This document shows, one piece after another, positions 1-5,953 of a stretch of DNA of 9,015 nt (its first letter is position 1; each line of letters opens with the position of its first letter). A program made the position numbers and the translations under genes. This DNA is from Bacteroidota bacterium (GTDB lineage Bacteria > Bacteroidota > Bacteroidia > 2-12-FULL-35-15): contig JAHEYA010000069.1 in NCBI GenBank assembly GCA_023251855.1, positions 1 through 9,015 of the forward strand. Reading direction: 5' to 3'. Below the pieces are notes generated by a model. The model worked only from the letters and a program-made list of their open reading frames with translations, was not told where the DNA came from and searched no databases.

Positions 1-868
1 TCCCTGCAAAAACAGTTGACCCGTTAATGATCAATGATAAAACATAAGAATCTAAACCGGTATTAACCGGTGTCCATAATCCCCCGCTATTGGTGGATAT
101 AGAAGCGCCCCCCCCCCAAAATCCTGCATAGATTGTTGTTCCGCTTACAGCCAGTGAAGTACAATGAGTAGAAGGATTGGAGGTTGTCCAGAGTGCACCA
201 TTATTGGCAGATGAATAAACTCCGCCACCATCTGTACCGGCAAAAATGGTTGTTCCGCTTACTGCCATTGCTTTTACATAATGATTGGTCATACCATTAT
301 TTACTGCTGTCCAGCTTGATCCGCTATTAGTAGATATAAACACACCATTGCCTGTTCCGGCAAAAATAGTTGTACCACTCACTGCAAATGAAAGAACTTC
401 CATACTTGTTAAACCGGTATTGGAAGCAGTCCATGTACTACCATTATCAGTTGATATAAATACACCACCACTTCCGGTACCTGCATAAATACTTGATCCA
501 TTAATAAGCAATGCATTCACCATAAGATTGGTCAAACCATTATTCATAGCGGTCCAGCTGCCTCCACTGTTAGTCGATAAAAATACCCCACCGCCATCAG
601 TTCCTGCAAACACAGTAGTTCCGGCTGTATTTGTTGCCAATGCCAGAACATCTGTATTGGTAAGACCTGTATTAACTGCGGTAAATGACACACCGTTATT
701 ACTTGTTAAAAACACACCTCCCCCAAAAGTACCTGCATAAATATTGGTTCCTCCGGATGCAAAACATTTAATAAGTCCACCTGCCGGACCAATTGGTTGC
801 CACTGTGCATTTAAACTCAATCCAATCATCAAGGAGAGTATAAGAGTTGAAAATTGTTTTCTTTTCAT
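1..868 (-). CDS. Secreted Asp-box repeat protein (β-propeller-like), partial, C-terminus outside window
   Basis: This reading frame starts at an ATG whose first base is 868 and stays open to the left edge, giving 289 codons with no stop; the C-terminus is missing. Residues 1-22 are a typical signal peptide: a basic start (MKRKQ), a hydrophobic core, and an Ala-Gln end near residue 22. The rest is six complete repeats plus the start of a seventh, each about 40 residues. Each repeat combines a small-residue strand ending in [FY]AG, a glycine-rich turn with GVF, an S-T-N-x-G-x-x-W-T motif of the Asp-box/BNR kind, and N-x-G-[LM]-T. Such repeats usually form β-propeller blades. The protein is probably exported and either surface-bound or released. 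Bacteroidota proteins of this type often end in a type IX secretion sorting domain, but that end is not visible. The strand is opposite to that of the other protein-coding genes. The ligand or substrate is unknown. Confidence 0.85.
   Translation of the reverse strand, partial: MKRKQFSTLILSLMIGLSLNAQWQPIGPAGGLIKCFASGGTNIYAGTFGGGVFLTSNNGVSFTAVNTGLTNTDVLALATNTAGTTVFAGTDGGGVFLSTNSGGSWTAMNNGLTNLMVNALLINGSSIYAGTGSGGVFISTDNGSTWTASNTGLTSMEVLSFAVSGTTIFAGTGNGVFISTNSGSSWTAVNNGMTNHYVKAMAVSGTTIFAGTDGGGVYSSANNGALWTTSNPSTHCTSLAVSGTTIYAGFWGGGASISTNSGGLWTPVNTGLDSYVLSLIINGSTVFAG
2..766 (-). repeat. Six and a bit ~120-base coding repeats (Asp-box blades)
   Basis: The recurring [FY]-Ala-Gly motif falls at residues 45-46, 88-89, 129-130, 170-171, 210-211, 248-249 and 288-289. 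The spacings are therefore 43, 41, 41, 40, 38 and 40 codons. The first four complete units are very alike. The fifth and sixth have diverged: the usual N-x-G-L-T-N segment becomes NPSTHC in the fifth, and GVF becomes GAS in the sixth. DNA-level similarity between units is also visible, so recombination between them could change the repeat number. Confidence 0.8.
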
Positions 869-1005
869 TTTCGTTTTAGTAAATGTGTAATTCCTTAGCC
901 AAATAAGGAGGGCATAAGTTTTTGTAAAGGTCATCAAAAAAATTTATAAAATCAAGTAGTAGGGGAAACAACGAATAAATAATTCAATTAAATTAAAATA
1001 AATCA

Positions 1006-1013
1006 TACTTTTG
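1006..1013 (+). promoter_or_regulatory. Candidate Bacteroidota -7 promoter element (TACTTTTG) for the tRNA
   Basis: TACTTTTG matches the Bacteroidota -7 consensus TAnnTTTG at every defined position. It ends 34 bases before the tRNA, which would give a short 5' leader. No TTTG-like -33 element is obvious about 20 bases upstream (TTCA at 983-986), so the call rests on the -7 box and its position. Confidence 0.45.
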
Positions 1014-1047
1014 CGAATCTGCCTGTTTACCGATAGGTTTAAGATTA

Positions 1048-1134
1048 GGAGAGGTGTCTGAGTGGTCGAAAGAGCAAGCCTGGAAAGTTTGTATACTCGC
1101 AAGGGTATCGTGGGTTCGAATCCCACCCTCTCCG
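1048..1134 (+). tRNA. tRNA-Ser, anticodon GGA
   Basis: The acceptor stem is GGAGAGG (1048-1054) paired with CCTCTCC (1127-1133), with discriminator G at 1134. The anticodon stem is CAAGC (1075-1079) with GTTTG (1087-1091). Its loop CTGGAAA puts GGA at 1082-1084, which reads UCC and UCU. A long variable arm (TATACTC-GCAA-GGGTATC) marks it as a class II tRNA, as expected for serine. The T arm GTGGG-TTCGAAT-CCCAC is canonical. The 3' CCA is not encoded and must be added after transcription. The antisense of this gene gives the well-known spurious peptide that begins RVGFEPT. Confidence 0.97.
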
Positions 1135-1140
1135 CTTTCA

Positions 1141-1345
1141 CCAGCCGAAGCTTTAGCGTAGGCTGGATTAATTCAGCGACCTTCAGCGGACAAAGTCCGC
1201 AGAGGTTGCGAAAGCGATTTAGTTTTGGTTCGAAGTGTGAATCTTCATATCTACCTGCCTTCGGTCGCTGAAAGGATCTATGGCAAAGGCGGTCCGCAGG
1301 GTCGTGAAAGCGATTTTGTTTTTGGCTCGAAACGTGGATCTTCTT
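1141..1345. other. Structured, GC-richer non-coding block downstream of tRNA-Ser
   Basis: This block is visibly richer in G and C than its surroundings and full of pairing segments. CCAGCC (1141-1146) pairs with GGCTGG (1161-1166). GCGGAC (1186-1191) pairs with GTCCGC (1195-1200) around an AAA loop, and GCGACC/GGTTGC can extend that stem to about 1176-1209. TTCAGCGACC (1172-1181) has a perfect 10-base inverted copy, GGTCGCTGAA, at 1263-1272. A degenerate 51-base direct repeat occupies 1196-1246 and 1293-1343. No convincing protein is encoded on either strand. It could be remains of a dispersed repeat or a structured RNA downstream of the tRNA; the sequence alone does not decide. Confidence 0.5.
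1196..1343. repeat. Degenerate 51-base direct repeat (1196-1246 and 1293-1343)
   Basis: Both copies begin TCCGCAG. They share GAAAGCGATTT, then a T-rich stretch, then GG[TC]TCGAA and GTG[AG]ATCTTC. They are equal in length, and a good alignment needs only small compensating gaps, with roughly four of five bases matching by eye. The copies start 97 bases apart. Confidence 0.6.
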
Positions 1346-1422
1346 GCCCGTTTTCTTAATTTTTCTGGTAGACATTTTGGTTGGAAACGATGGTTGACAT
1401 AACTTATTTAATCTATAAATAT

Positions 1423-1462
1423 TAAGTATATTTAGTAACGTGTAAGTATATTTAGTAACGTG
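1423..1462. repeat. Perfect 20-base tandem duplication
   Basis: The 20-mer taagtatatttagtaacgtg occurs twice head to tail, at 1423-1442 and 1443-1462, without mismatch. The second copy runs into the left inverted repeat of the palindrome cluster (1456-1469), so the duplication includes the first bases of that repeat. Confidence 0.9.
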
Positions 1463-1644
1463 AGTTTCGTTTAAGGTTTGGGCTAAAGCCCATATAATTT
1501 GGTGTTTCTATTTAACCCCGACTTAAAAGTCGGGGCTATTGGCAATTAAATAGCCACGACCTTTAGGTCGTGGAATACAGAAGATGTACCAATATTGGGC
1601 TTTAGCCCAATAATTGCAACCTTGCTAAAGCGAAACTCACGTTA
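1456..1644. repeat. REP/MITE-like palindrome cluster with 14-base terminal inverted repeats
   Basis: The outer ends are TAACGTGAGTTTCG (1456-1469) and its perfect reverse complement CGAAACTCACGTTA (1631-1644). Inside are four near-perfect palindromes, each with a two-base loop: TGGGCTAAAGCCCA (1479-1492, 6-bp stem), a 9-bp stem beginning CCCCGACTT (1516-1535), a 9-bp stem beginning CCACGACCT (1554-1573), and TTGGGCTTTAGCCCAA (1595-1610, 7-bp stem). The first and last are reverse complements of each other, so the whole unit is a long imperfect inverted repeat. GGCTATT (1534-1540) can also pair with AATAGCC (1549-1555). It encodes no protein and has the build of a non-autonomous mobile repeat. 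It ends 34 bases before the PAS kinase start, so it could also insulate or terminate transcription there. Confidence 0.7.
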
Positions 1645-1678
1645 GTATTACTTTTACTGATAACTGGTACTCGAAAAA

Positions 1679-2911
1679 ATGTCCGAAACAAAAAAACAAT
1701 TACAGTATATTCAGGAATTTCTTTCTGAAATTATCCCGGGTAATTTTAATGGAAAGCCTTTTATTATTGATAATATAGGTAATGATGAGGAGTTGATCCA
1801 AGTTCAGGAAGGCATAAAAACATTACTTGAAAAGCTAAATACAACCAATGGTTCCAATATATCTTTAAACAGTATTTACAACGGGATAAGTGATATATTG
1901 ATAGTGTTAGATGACAAAATACAGATTCAAAAAACAAACCATATTGTTGAGGAAGTATTGCTATACAATGAATCCGAATTATTAAACCAATCTATCGGGA
2001 AATTAATTAGGAAATCCGATTTTGACATGGTGAGAGATTGTATCAGAAATACCTATACTCAGAAAAAATTAATAGAGATAGATTTAAACCTTATCGCTAA
2101 AAATAACCGCCAGGTACCTGTTTCTTGGTCATTCTCTCCCTTATTTAATGCCAAAGGCGAGTCAAATGGAATTTTACTGGTCGCAAAAAATATCAGTGCC
2201 CAAATTGATGCAAAAAATCAACTTCAGGATAAAAATGATGAACTTAATTTATTTGTTTACAAAGCTTCCCACGATTTGAAAAGCCCTGTATCTTCCATGC
2301 AAAGTCTGATGGGTTTGATTAATGAAAGTAGTACAATGGAAGAGATGAAGGAATATTGCAAACTGATTTCTGAATGTACTTCAAGGTTGGATATAATAAT
2401 TTCAGACCTGTTGGTTTTAGGGCGGATAACATATGGAGAACTTGAATTTAAAAAGGTTGATATCAAGGACCTGATCGATTCTATTTTAAAAAGCATTGAA
2501 TTTGCTGATGGTGTAAAAGACATTGATTTTAATATTAGCATTGATGATAAAGCCAGATCGATAATTACTGAAAAAGGTCTGCTACAAACTGTTTTATTTA
2601 ATCTGATTGATAACGCAGTTAAATACAGGGAGAATAAGAAAGAGCGCTCATTTATAAATATTCATACAGACATCCATGGTGAAGGGATTTTGTTTAAAAT
2701 TGAAGATAATGGTATAGGGATCGCAGATGCTCAGCAAGGCAATGTTTTTAAAATGTTTTATCGTGCAACCTCTGTTTCTAAAGGCTCAGGTTTAGGCTTG
2801 TATATTGTAAAAACAAGTATTGCTAAATTGAGAGGAACAATTTCTTTTGAAAGTGAAACTGGTAAAGGCACTACCTTTAAAATATACATCCCTTCCAACT
2901 TAATTGGATAG
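1679..2911 (+). CDS. Cytosolic PAS-domain sensor histidine kinase
   Basis: This 410-residue protein has no membrane segment or signal peptide. Residues 1-55 are an N-terminal region of unknown role. Residues about 62-175 are a PAS domain, ending in the usual LLVAKNIS segment. A short linker helix leads to the dimerisation and phosphoacceptor domain with the H-box HDLKSPVSS (His198). The ATP-binding domain shows an N-box (NLIDNAVKY, Asn308 and Asn312), a G1 box (DNGIGI, 343-348), an F-box (FKMFYRA) and a G2 box (GSGLGLYIVK). All catalytic motifs are intact, so it should autophosphorylate on His198. The signal bound by the PAS domain is not predictable. The nearby receiver protein is the likely phosphate acceptor, though 166 bases separate the genes. 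The ATG follows an A-rich stretch with no Shine-Dalgarno sequence, as is common in Bacteroidota, and just upstream is the palindrome cluster. Confidence 0.93.
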   Translation: MSETKKQLQYIQEFLSEIIPGNFNGKPFIIDNIGNDEELIQVQEGIKTLLEKLNTTNGSNISLNSIYNGISDILIVLDDKIQIQKTNHIVEEVLLYNESELLNQSIGKLIRKSDFDMVRDCIRNTYTQKKLIEIDLNLIAKNNRQVPVSWSFSPLFNAKGESNGILLVAKNISAQIDAKNQLQDKNDELNLFVYKASHDLKSPVSSMQSLMGLINESSTMEEMKEYCKLISECTSRLDIIISDLLVLGRITYGELEFKKVDIKDLIDSILKSIEFADGVKDIDFNISIDDKARSIITEKGLLQTVLFNLIDNAVKYRENKKERSFINIHTDIHGEGILFKIEDNGIGIADAQQGNVFKMFYRATSVSKGSGLGLYIVKTSIAKLRGTISFESETGKGTTFKIYIPSNLIG

Positions 2912-3010
2912 CATAATTTTTTTTAGAAAAACAGTGTTTTTTTTGAAAAGCAATTTTTTTACGAAACATTTTTAGCATTCTATCGTAAGAGCTAACCTGT
3001 AAGACAAAAG

Positions 3011-3042
3011 TTTGTTATTTTATCAGTATATACCTATGAATG
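3011..3042 (+). promoter_or_regulatory. Weak candidate promoter for the receiver-led operon
   Basis: TTTG at 3011-3014 is followed after 20 bases by TATGAATG (3035-3042), which matches TAnnTTTG at four of the six defined positions. Spacing and orientation suit a Bacteroidota promoter, and the 166-base gap before the receiver gene leaves room for one. The -7 match is poor, so this is only a candidate. Confidence 0.25.
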
Positions 3043-3077
3043 GAAAAATTTCTTCGACCAACATTAAAAAATCTTAG

Positions 3078-3545
3078 ATGAAGGAAAATACTAAAGTCAG
3101 TGTTTTGTATGTGGATGATGAGGTAAATAATCTCGAATCGTTTAAAGCTAACTTCCGCAGGAGCTATGAGATTTTTACAGCTGAATCGGCTGACCTTGCT
3201 AAAGAAATATTAAAGAACAATAAGATTGACATTATTATTTCCGATCAGAGAATGCCCGGAACAACTGGTGTTGAATTTTTTGAATCAATCATCGAAGAAT
3301 ATCCTGATCCCATCAGGATGCTTCTAACGGGTTATGCCGATATAGTAGCAGTAATAGATGCCATTAACAAAGGAAAAATTTATCATTATACAACAAAACC
3401 TTTCAATGCTGATGAATTAAAAATCACAATTGATAAGGCCTTTGAAATTTATTCTCTTAGATTGGAGAATAAAGAATTATTGAAAACTCTGTCCGAAGTA
3501 AACAAACAGTTGGAGTTTATGATCCGCCAAAAGTTGATCTCTTAA
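3078..3545 (+). CDS. Stand-alone response regulator receiver protein
   Basis: This 155-residue protein is one receiver domain (about 6-125) plus a C-terminal helix rich in Leu, Glu and Lys (about 125-150). The acidic pocket is Asp13 and Asp14 (YVDDE), the phosphoacceptor is Asp56 in SDQRMPG, the switch Thr is Thr84 in LLTGYAD, and the conserved Lys is Lys107 in TTKPF, so it should be phosphorylatable. The SDQRMPG and TGYAD motifs are typical of receivers that elsewhere carry HD-GYP, kinase or phosphatase outputs. Here no DNA-binding or enzymatic output domain follows. It may work by protein contact, perhaps through the terminal helix, or as a phosphate relay. It lies between the PAS kinase and the E1/nitroreductase gene, 57 bases ahead of the latter, and is probably co-transcribed with it. 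The partner kinase cannot be assigned from sequence. Confidence 0.92.
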   Translation: MKENTKVSVLYVDDEVNNLESFKANFRRSYEIFTAESADLAKEILKNNKIDIIISDQRMPGTTGVEFFESIIEEYPDPIRMLLTGYADIVAVIDAINKGKIYHYTTKPFNADELKITIDKAFEIYSLRLENKELLKTLSEVNKQLEFMIRQKLIS

Positions 3546-3602
3546 AGCTATAAAAGCTTGAATTGTTATTATTTATTAAAATCTCACCTTACCTAAGTTA
3601 AT

Positions 3603-5942
3603 ATGAAAGCCAAGCTACAAGCATTGAATGCTAAAAATAAAGAATCGCACAAAATCATTCATCCTTTATTTTTTCGCCTACAAAACACAATTGATAAGGA
3701 AAAATTAAACCTCTTGCTTAATGAAGTAGCTGATATTGTTGTATCGGATGAAATTTTGGGACAGGTAGAAGAATTTGTGAAATCTCAAAACCCCAAAATT
3801 GTTTTTAGTAAAACTGCCTTAACAGAGGCCGCAATCAAACATATCGGTAAAACACCCTATGAAGAATACGGTGTTTGGGTGTATTATCCATGGACAAAAC
3901 ATTTGGTGCATATACTTGATGAAAAAGAATTTATTGTTGTAAGAACCAACCGGAACCAATATAAGATCACTCCAGAGGAAGCTGCGCTTCTTTCCACAAA
4001 AAAAATAGGAGTAATCGGATTATCTGTTGGGCAGTCAATTGCCATGACCATTGCTATGGAAAGAACTTGTGGAGAATTGCGAATAGCCGATTTTGATATT
4101 CTAGAGCTTAGTAATTTAAACCGAATTCGTACTGGCATTTCAAATTTAGGGGTTGCCAAAACTACCGCTGTCGCAAGGGAAATCGTTGAGATAGATCCTT
4201 TTTTTAAAGTGACTTGTTTTGATGATGGTATCACTGAAGATAATATAGATGATTTTATTACTCGAGATGGGAAACTGGATATTTTGGTGGATGAATGTGA
4301 TGGATTATATGTAAAAATTCTGTGTCGTCAAAAAGCAAAAGCTTACGGAATACCGGTTGTAATGGATACCAGTGATAGAGGAATGATTGACGTAGAACGT
4401 TTTGATTTGGAGCCTGGTCTTTCCATTTTTCACGGATGGATAGACCATTTGGATATTAATAAAGTAAAAGAAGCTAGAACAAACGAAGAAAAAGTTCCTT
4501 ATTTGTTACCAATGATTGGTATGGATACTGTTTCTGTTAGATTAAAATCTTCTATGGTAGAAGTTGAGCAAACCATTACCACCTGGCCTCAATTAGCATC
4601 ATCAGTAGTATTAGGAGGTGGCCTGGGAGCAGATGTTTGCAGAAGAATTTTGCTCGATCAATTTCATGACTCAGGACGTTATTTTGTTGATGTGGAACAA
4701 TTAATCTGCGATAAAAATAAACCACCATTTGAACAGAAACAACTTAGCCTGAATCCCTCAATCAGTGATGATGAAATGAGGCTTCTTATCAAAGAGTATC
4801 CTACAACTTCTTTCAATGAGCAAATAAAGTTAAATGCCGAAACAATCAAACAACTGGTTGTTGCAGCTACCATGGCACCTTCTGGCGCCAACAGCCAATC
4901 ATGGAAATGGATGTGTCAGGATAAAAATTTATACTTGTTTCTTGACAGTATCTATAACGCAGCATTATTAGATACCGGAAATACTACTTCATTAGTAGGT
5001 TTGGGAACTGCAACCGAAAACCTGGTAATAAAGGCACATCAGTTAAAATTAGAGGTAATCGTTGAAACACCGCCACTTAACTACGATAGCAAATTAATAG
5101 CTGTGTTTAAGTTTTTTGATAAATTGATTCCTTCAATTGCTCATCAATTGGAACCACATATCTGTGATGAATTGGTGGATATTATTCCTCATCGCCTTAC
5201 CAATAGGGTAATTGGAAAGAGACACGAAATTGATAAAGAAAAATTTAAAAAACTAAGAACCATGGCACAGACCATACCGGGGGCCGATTTGAAAATTATT
5301 GACGATGAAAAACAACTTTTCGAATTAGGCGAAATAGTTGCCAAGATGGATAGAATAAGAATTATGCATGAAGGCGGTCAACAAGATTTCAGGGCTGAGA
5401 TCCGCTGGACAAAAGAAGAAGTTGAAATAGCGAAAAATGGTATTGATTTATTAGGCACTGTTGATTTGACACCTTCTGAATTGGTAGGATTTCAGATTGT
5501 AAAAGAATGGCCGGTTGTAAAATATTTAAATGATTGGGAAGTTGGTAGTGGACTTGAAAAAATTGGCAGAAAAAGTGTTGCCGCCTCATCAGCATTGGCT
5601 TTGGTGACTATGCCGCGCTTTGATTCCGAAAATTTTTATTGGGGTGGCAGAGCTTTAGAAAGAGTTTGGTTAGCTGCAAACAAAGAAAATATTTGTGTAC
5701 ATCCCGCCTCTATTTCCACACTTATATTTAATACTTTAATGTATGGAAGAAAAGAAATTTTACAAGGAAATATAAGGAAAGAAGTAATAGAATTACGTGA
5801 ACAATTTGCTAAAATTTTTTCTATCAAAAATGCTATTGGAGAAATTTTGCTTTTACGTTTTTTTATTGCGGAACCTCCTAAGTCAAGGTCTGTAAGATAC
5901 CCACTGGAACAAATACTTAAATTCGATTCAACATCAGTATAA
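3603..5942 (+). CDS. E1/ThiF-like adenylyltransferase fused to a nitroreductase-like domain (Rv1355c/'MoeY' type)
   Basis: This 779-residue cytosolic protein has two enzyme domains. Residues 1-125 are an N-terminal region I do not recognise. Residues about 126-370 are an E1/ThiF/MoeB-like Rossmann domain. It has the nucleotide loop GVIGLSVG (136-143), an acidic strand end ADFD (162-165), the hallmark LSNLNR (169-174), Lys186, and DECDGLYVK (230-238), where E1 proteins usually have DxxDNxxxR. This fold activates carboxylates with ATP. No paired CxxC zinc motifs are present, and no sulfur-carrier or ubiquitin-like partner is encoded nearby. Residues about 410-755 resemble FMN nitroreductases, with AATMAPSGANSQSW (421-434) and GGRALERVWLAA (681-692). 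The layout matches the Rv1355c family, sometimes labelled MoeY; a molybdopterin role is not supported here. The likely job is ATP activation plus flavin redox on a small substrate (inference). The next gene follows after 11 bases, so the two are surely co-expressed. Confidence 0.85.
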   Translation: MKAKLQALNAKNKESHKIIHPLFFRLQNTIDKEKLNLLLNEVADIVVSDEILGQVEEFVKSQNPKIVFSKTALTEAAIKHIGKTPYEEYGVWVYYPWTKHLVHILDEKEFIVVRTNRNQYKITPEEAALLSTKKIGVIGLSVGQSIAMTIAMERTCGELRIADFDILELSNLNRIRTGISNLGVAKTTAVAREIVEIDPFFKVTCFDDGITEDNIDDFITRDGKLDILVDECDGLYVKILCRQKAKAYGIPVVMDTSDRGMIDVERFDLEPGLSIFHGWIDHLDINKVKEARTNEEKVPYLLPMIGMDTVSVRLKSSMVEVEQTITTWPQLASSVVLGGGLGADVCRRILLDQFHDSGRYFVDVEQLICDKNKPPFEQKQLSLNPSISDDEMRLLIKEYPTTSFNEQIKLNAETIKQLVVAATMAPSGANSQSWKWMCQDKNLYLFLDSIYNAALLDTGNTTSLVGLGTATENLVIKAHQLKLEVIVETPPLNYDSKLIAVFKFFDKLIPSIAHQLEPHICDELVDIIPHRLTNRVIGKRHEIDKEKFKKLRTMAQTIPGADLKIIDDEKQLFELGEIVAKMDRIRIMHEGGQQDFRAEIRWTKEEVEIAKNGIDLLGTVDLTPSELVGFQIVKEWPVVKYLNDWEVGSGLEKIGRKSVAASSALALVTMPRFDSENFYWGGRALERVWLAANKENICVHPASISTLIFNTLMYGRKEILQGNIRKEVIELREQFAKIFSIKNAIGEILLLRFFIAEPPKSRSVRYPLEQILKFDSTSV

Positions 5943-5953
5943 ATTAAATTTAT

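Noticed and set aside
285..740. Two plus-strand open frames of 67 and 70 codons with repetitive peptides
   Set aside because: They are antisense to the Asp-box repeats. Their repetitive look comes from the real minus-strand repeat gene.
1062..1271. A 69-codon plus-strand open frame overlapping the tRNA
   Set aside because: It begins inside the tRNA and reads through hairpin-rich non-coding sequence; the peptide has no recognisable character.
944..1375. A 143-codon open frame on the minus strand
   Set aside because: It runs antisense through tRNA-Ser and gives the classic false peptide RVGFEPT...SRLALS. The rest is antisense to the structured non-coding block. There is no domain and no credible start context.
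1423..1644. CRISPR array
   Set aside because: The palindromes differ in sequence and there are no regularly spaced identical repeats or unique spacers.
1649..1656. TACTTTTA as a -7 promoter element for the PAS kinase
   Set aside because: It misses the final G of TAnnTTTG. The nearest upstream TTG (1622-1624) is too far away, and the site is too close to the start codon for confidence.
2920..2950. A-rich/T-rich stretch after the PAS kinase as a terminator
   Set aside because: AAAAACA and TGTTTTT could pair, but the stem is almost all A-T with a one-base loop, so it is not a credible hairpin.
3545..3559. Small hairpin AAGCT...AGCTT after the receiver stop codon
   Set aside because: The stem is only five base pairs and no T run follows directly. 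The 57-base gap is more consistent with co-transcription than with termination.
3603..5942. A molybdenum cofactor biosynthesis role implied by the MoeY label
   Set aside because: No other molybdopterin genes are present, the MoeB-type zinc cysteines are absent, and the nitroreductase-like half does not fit that pathway.
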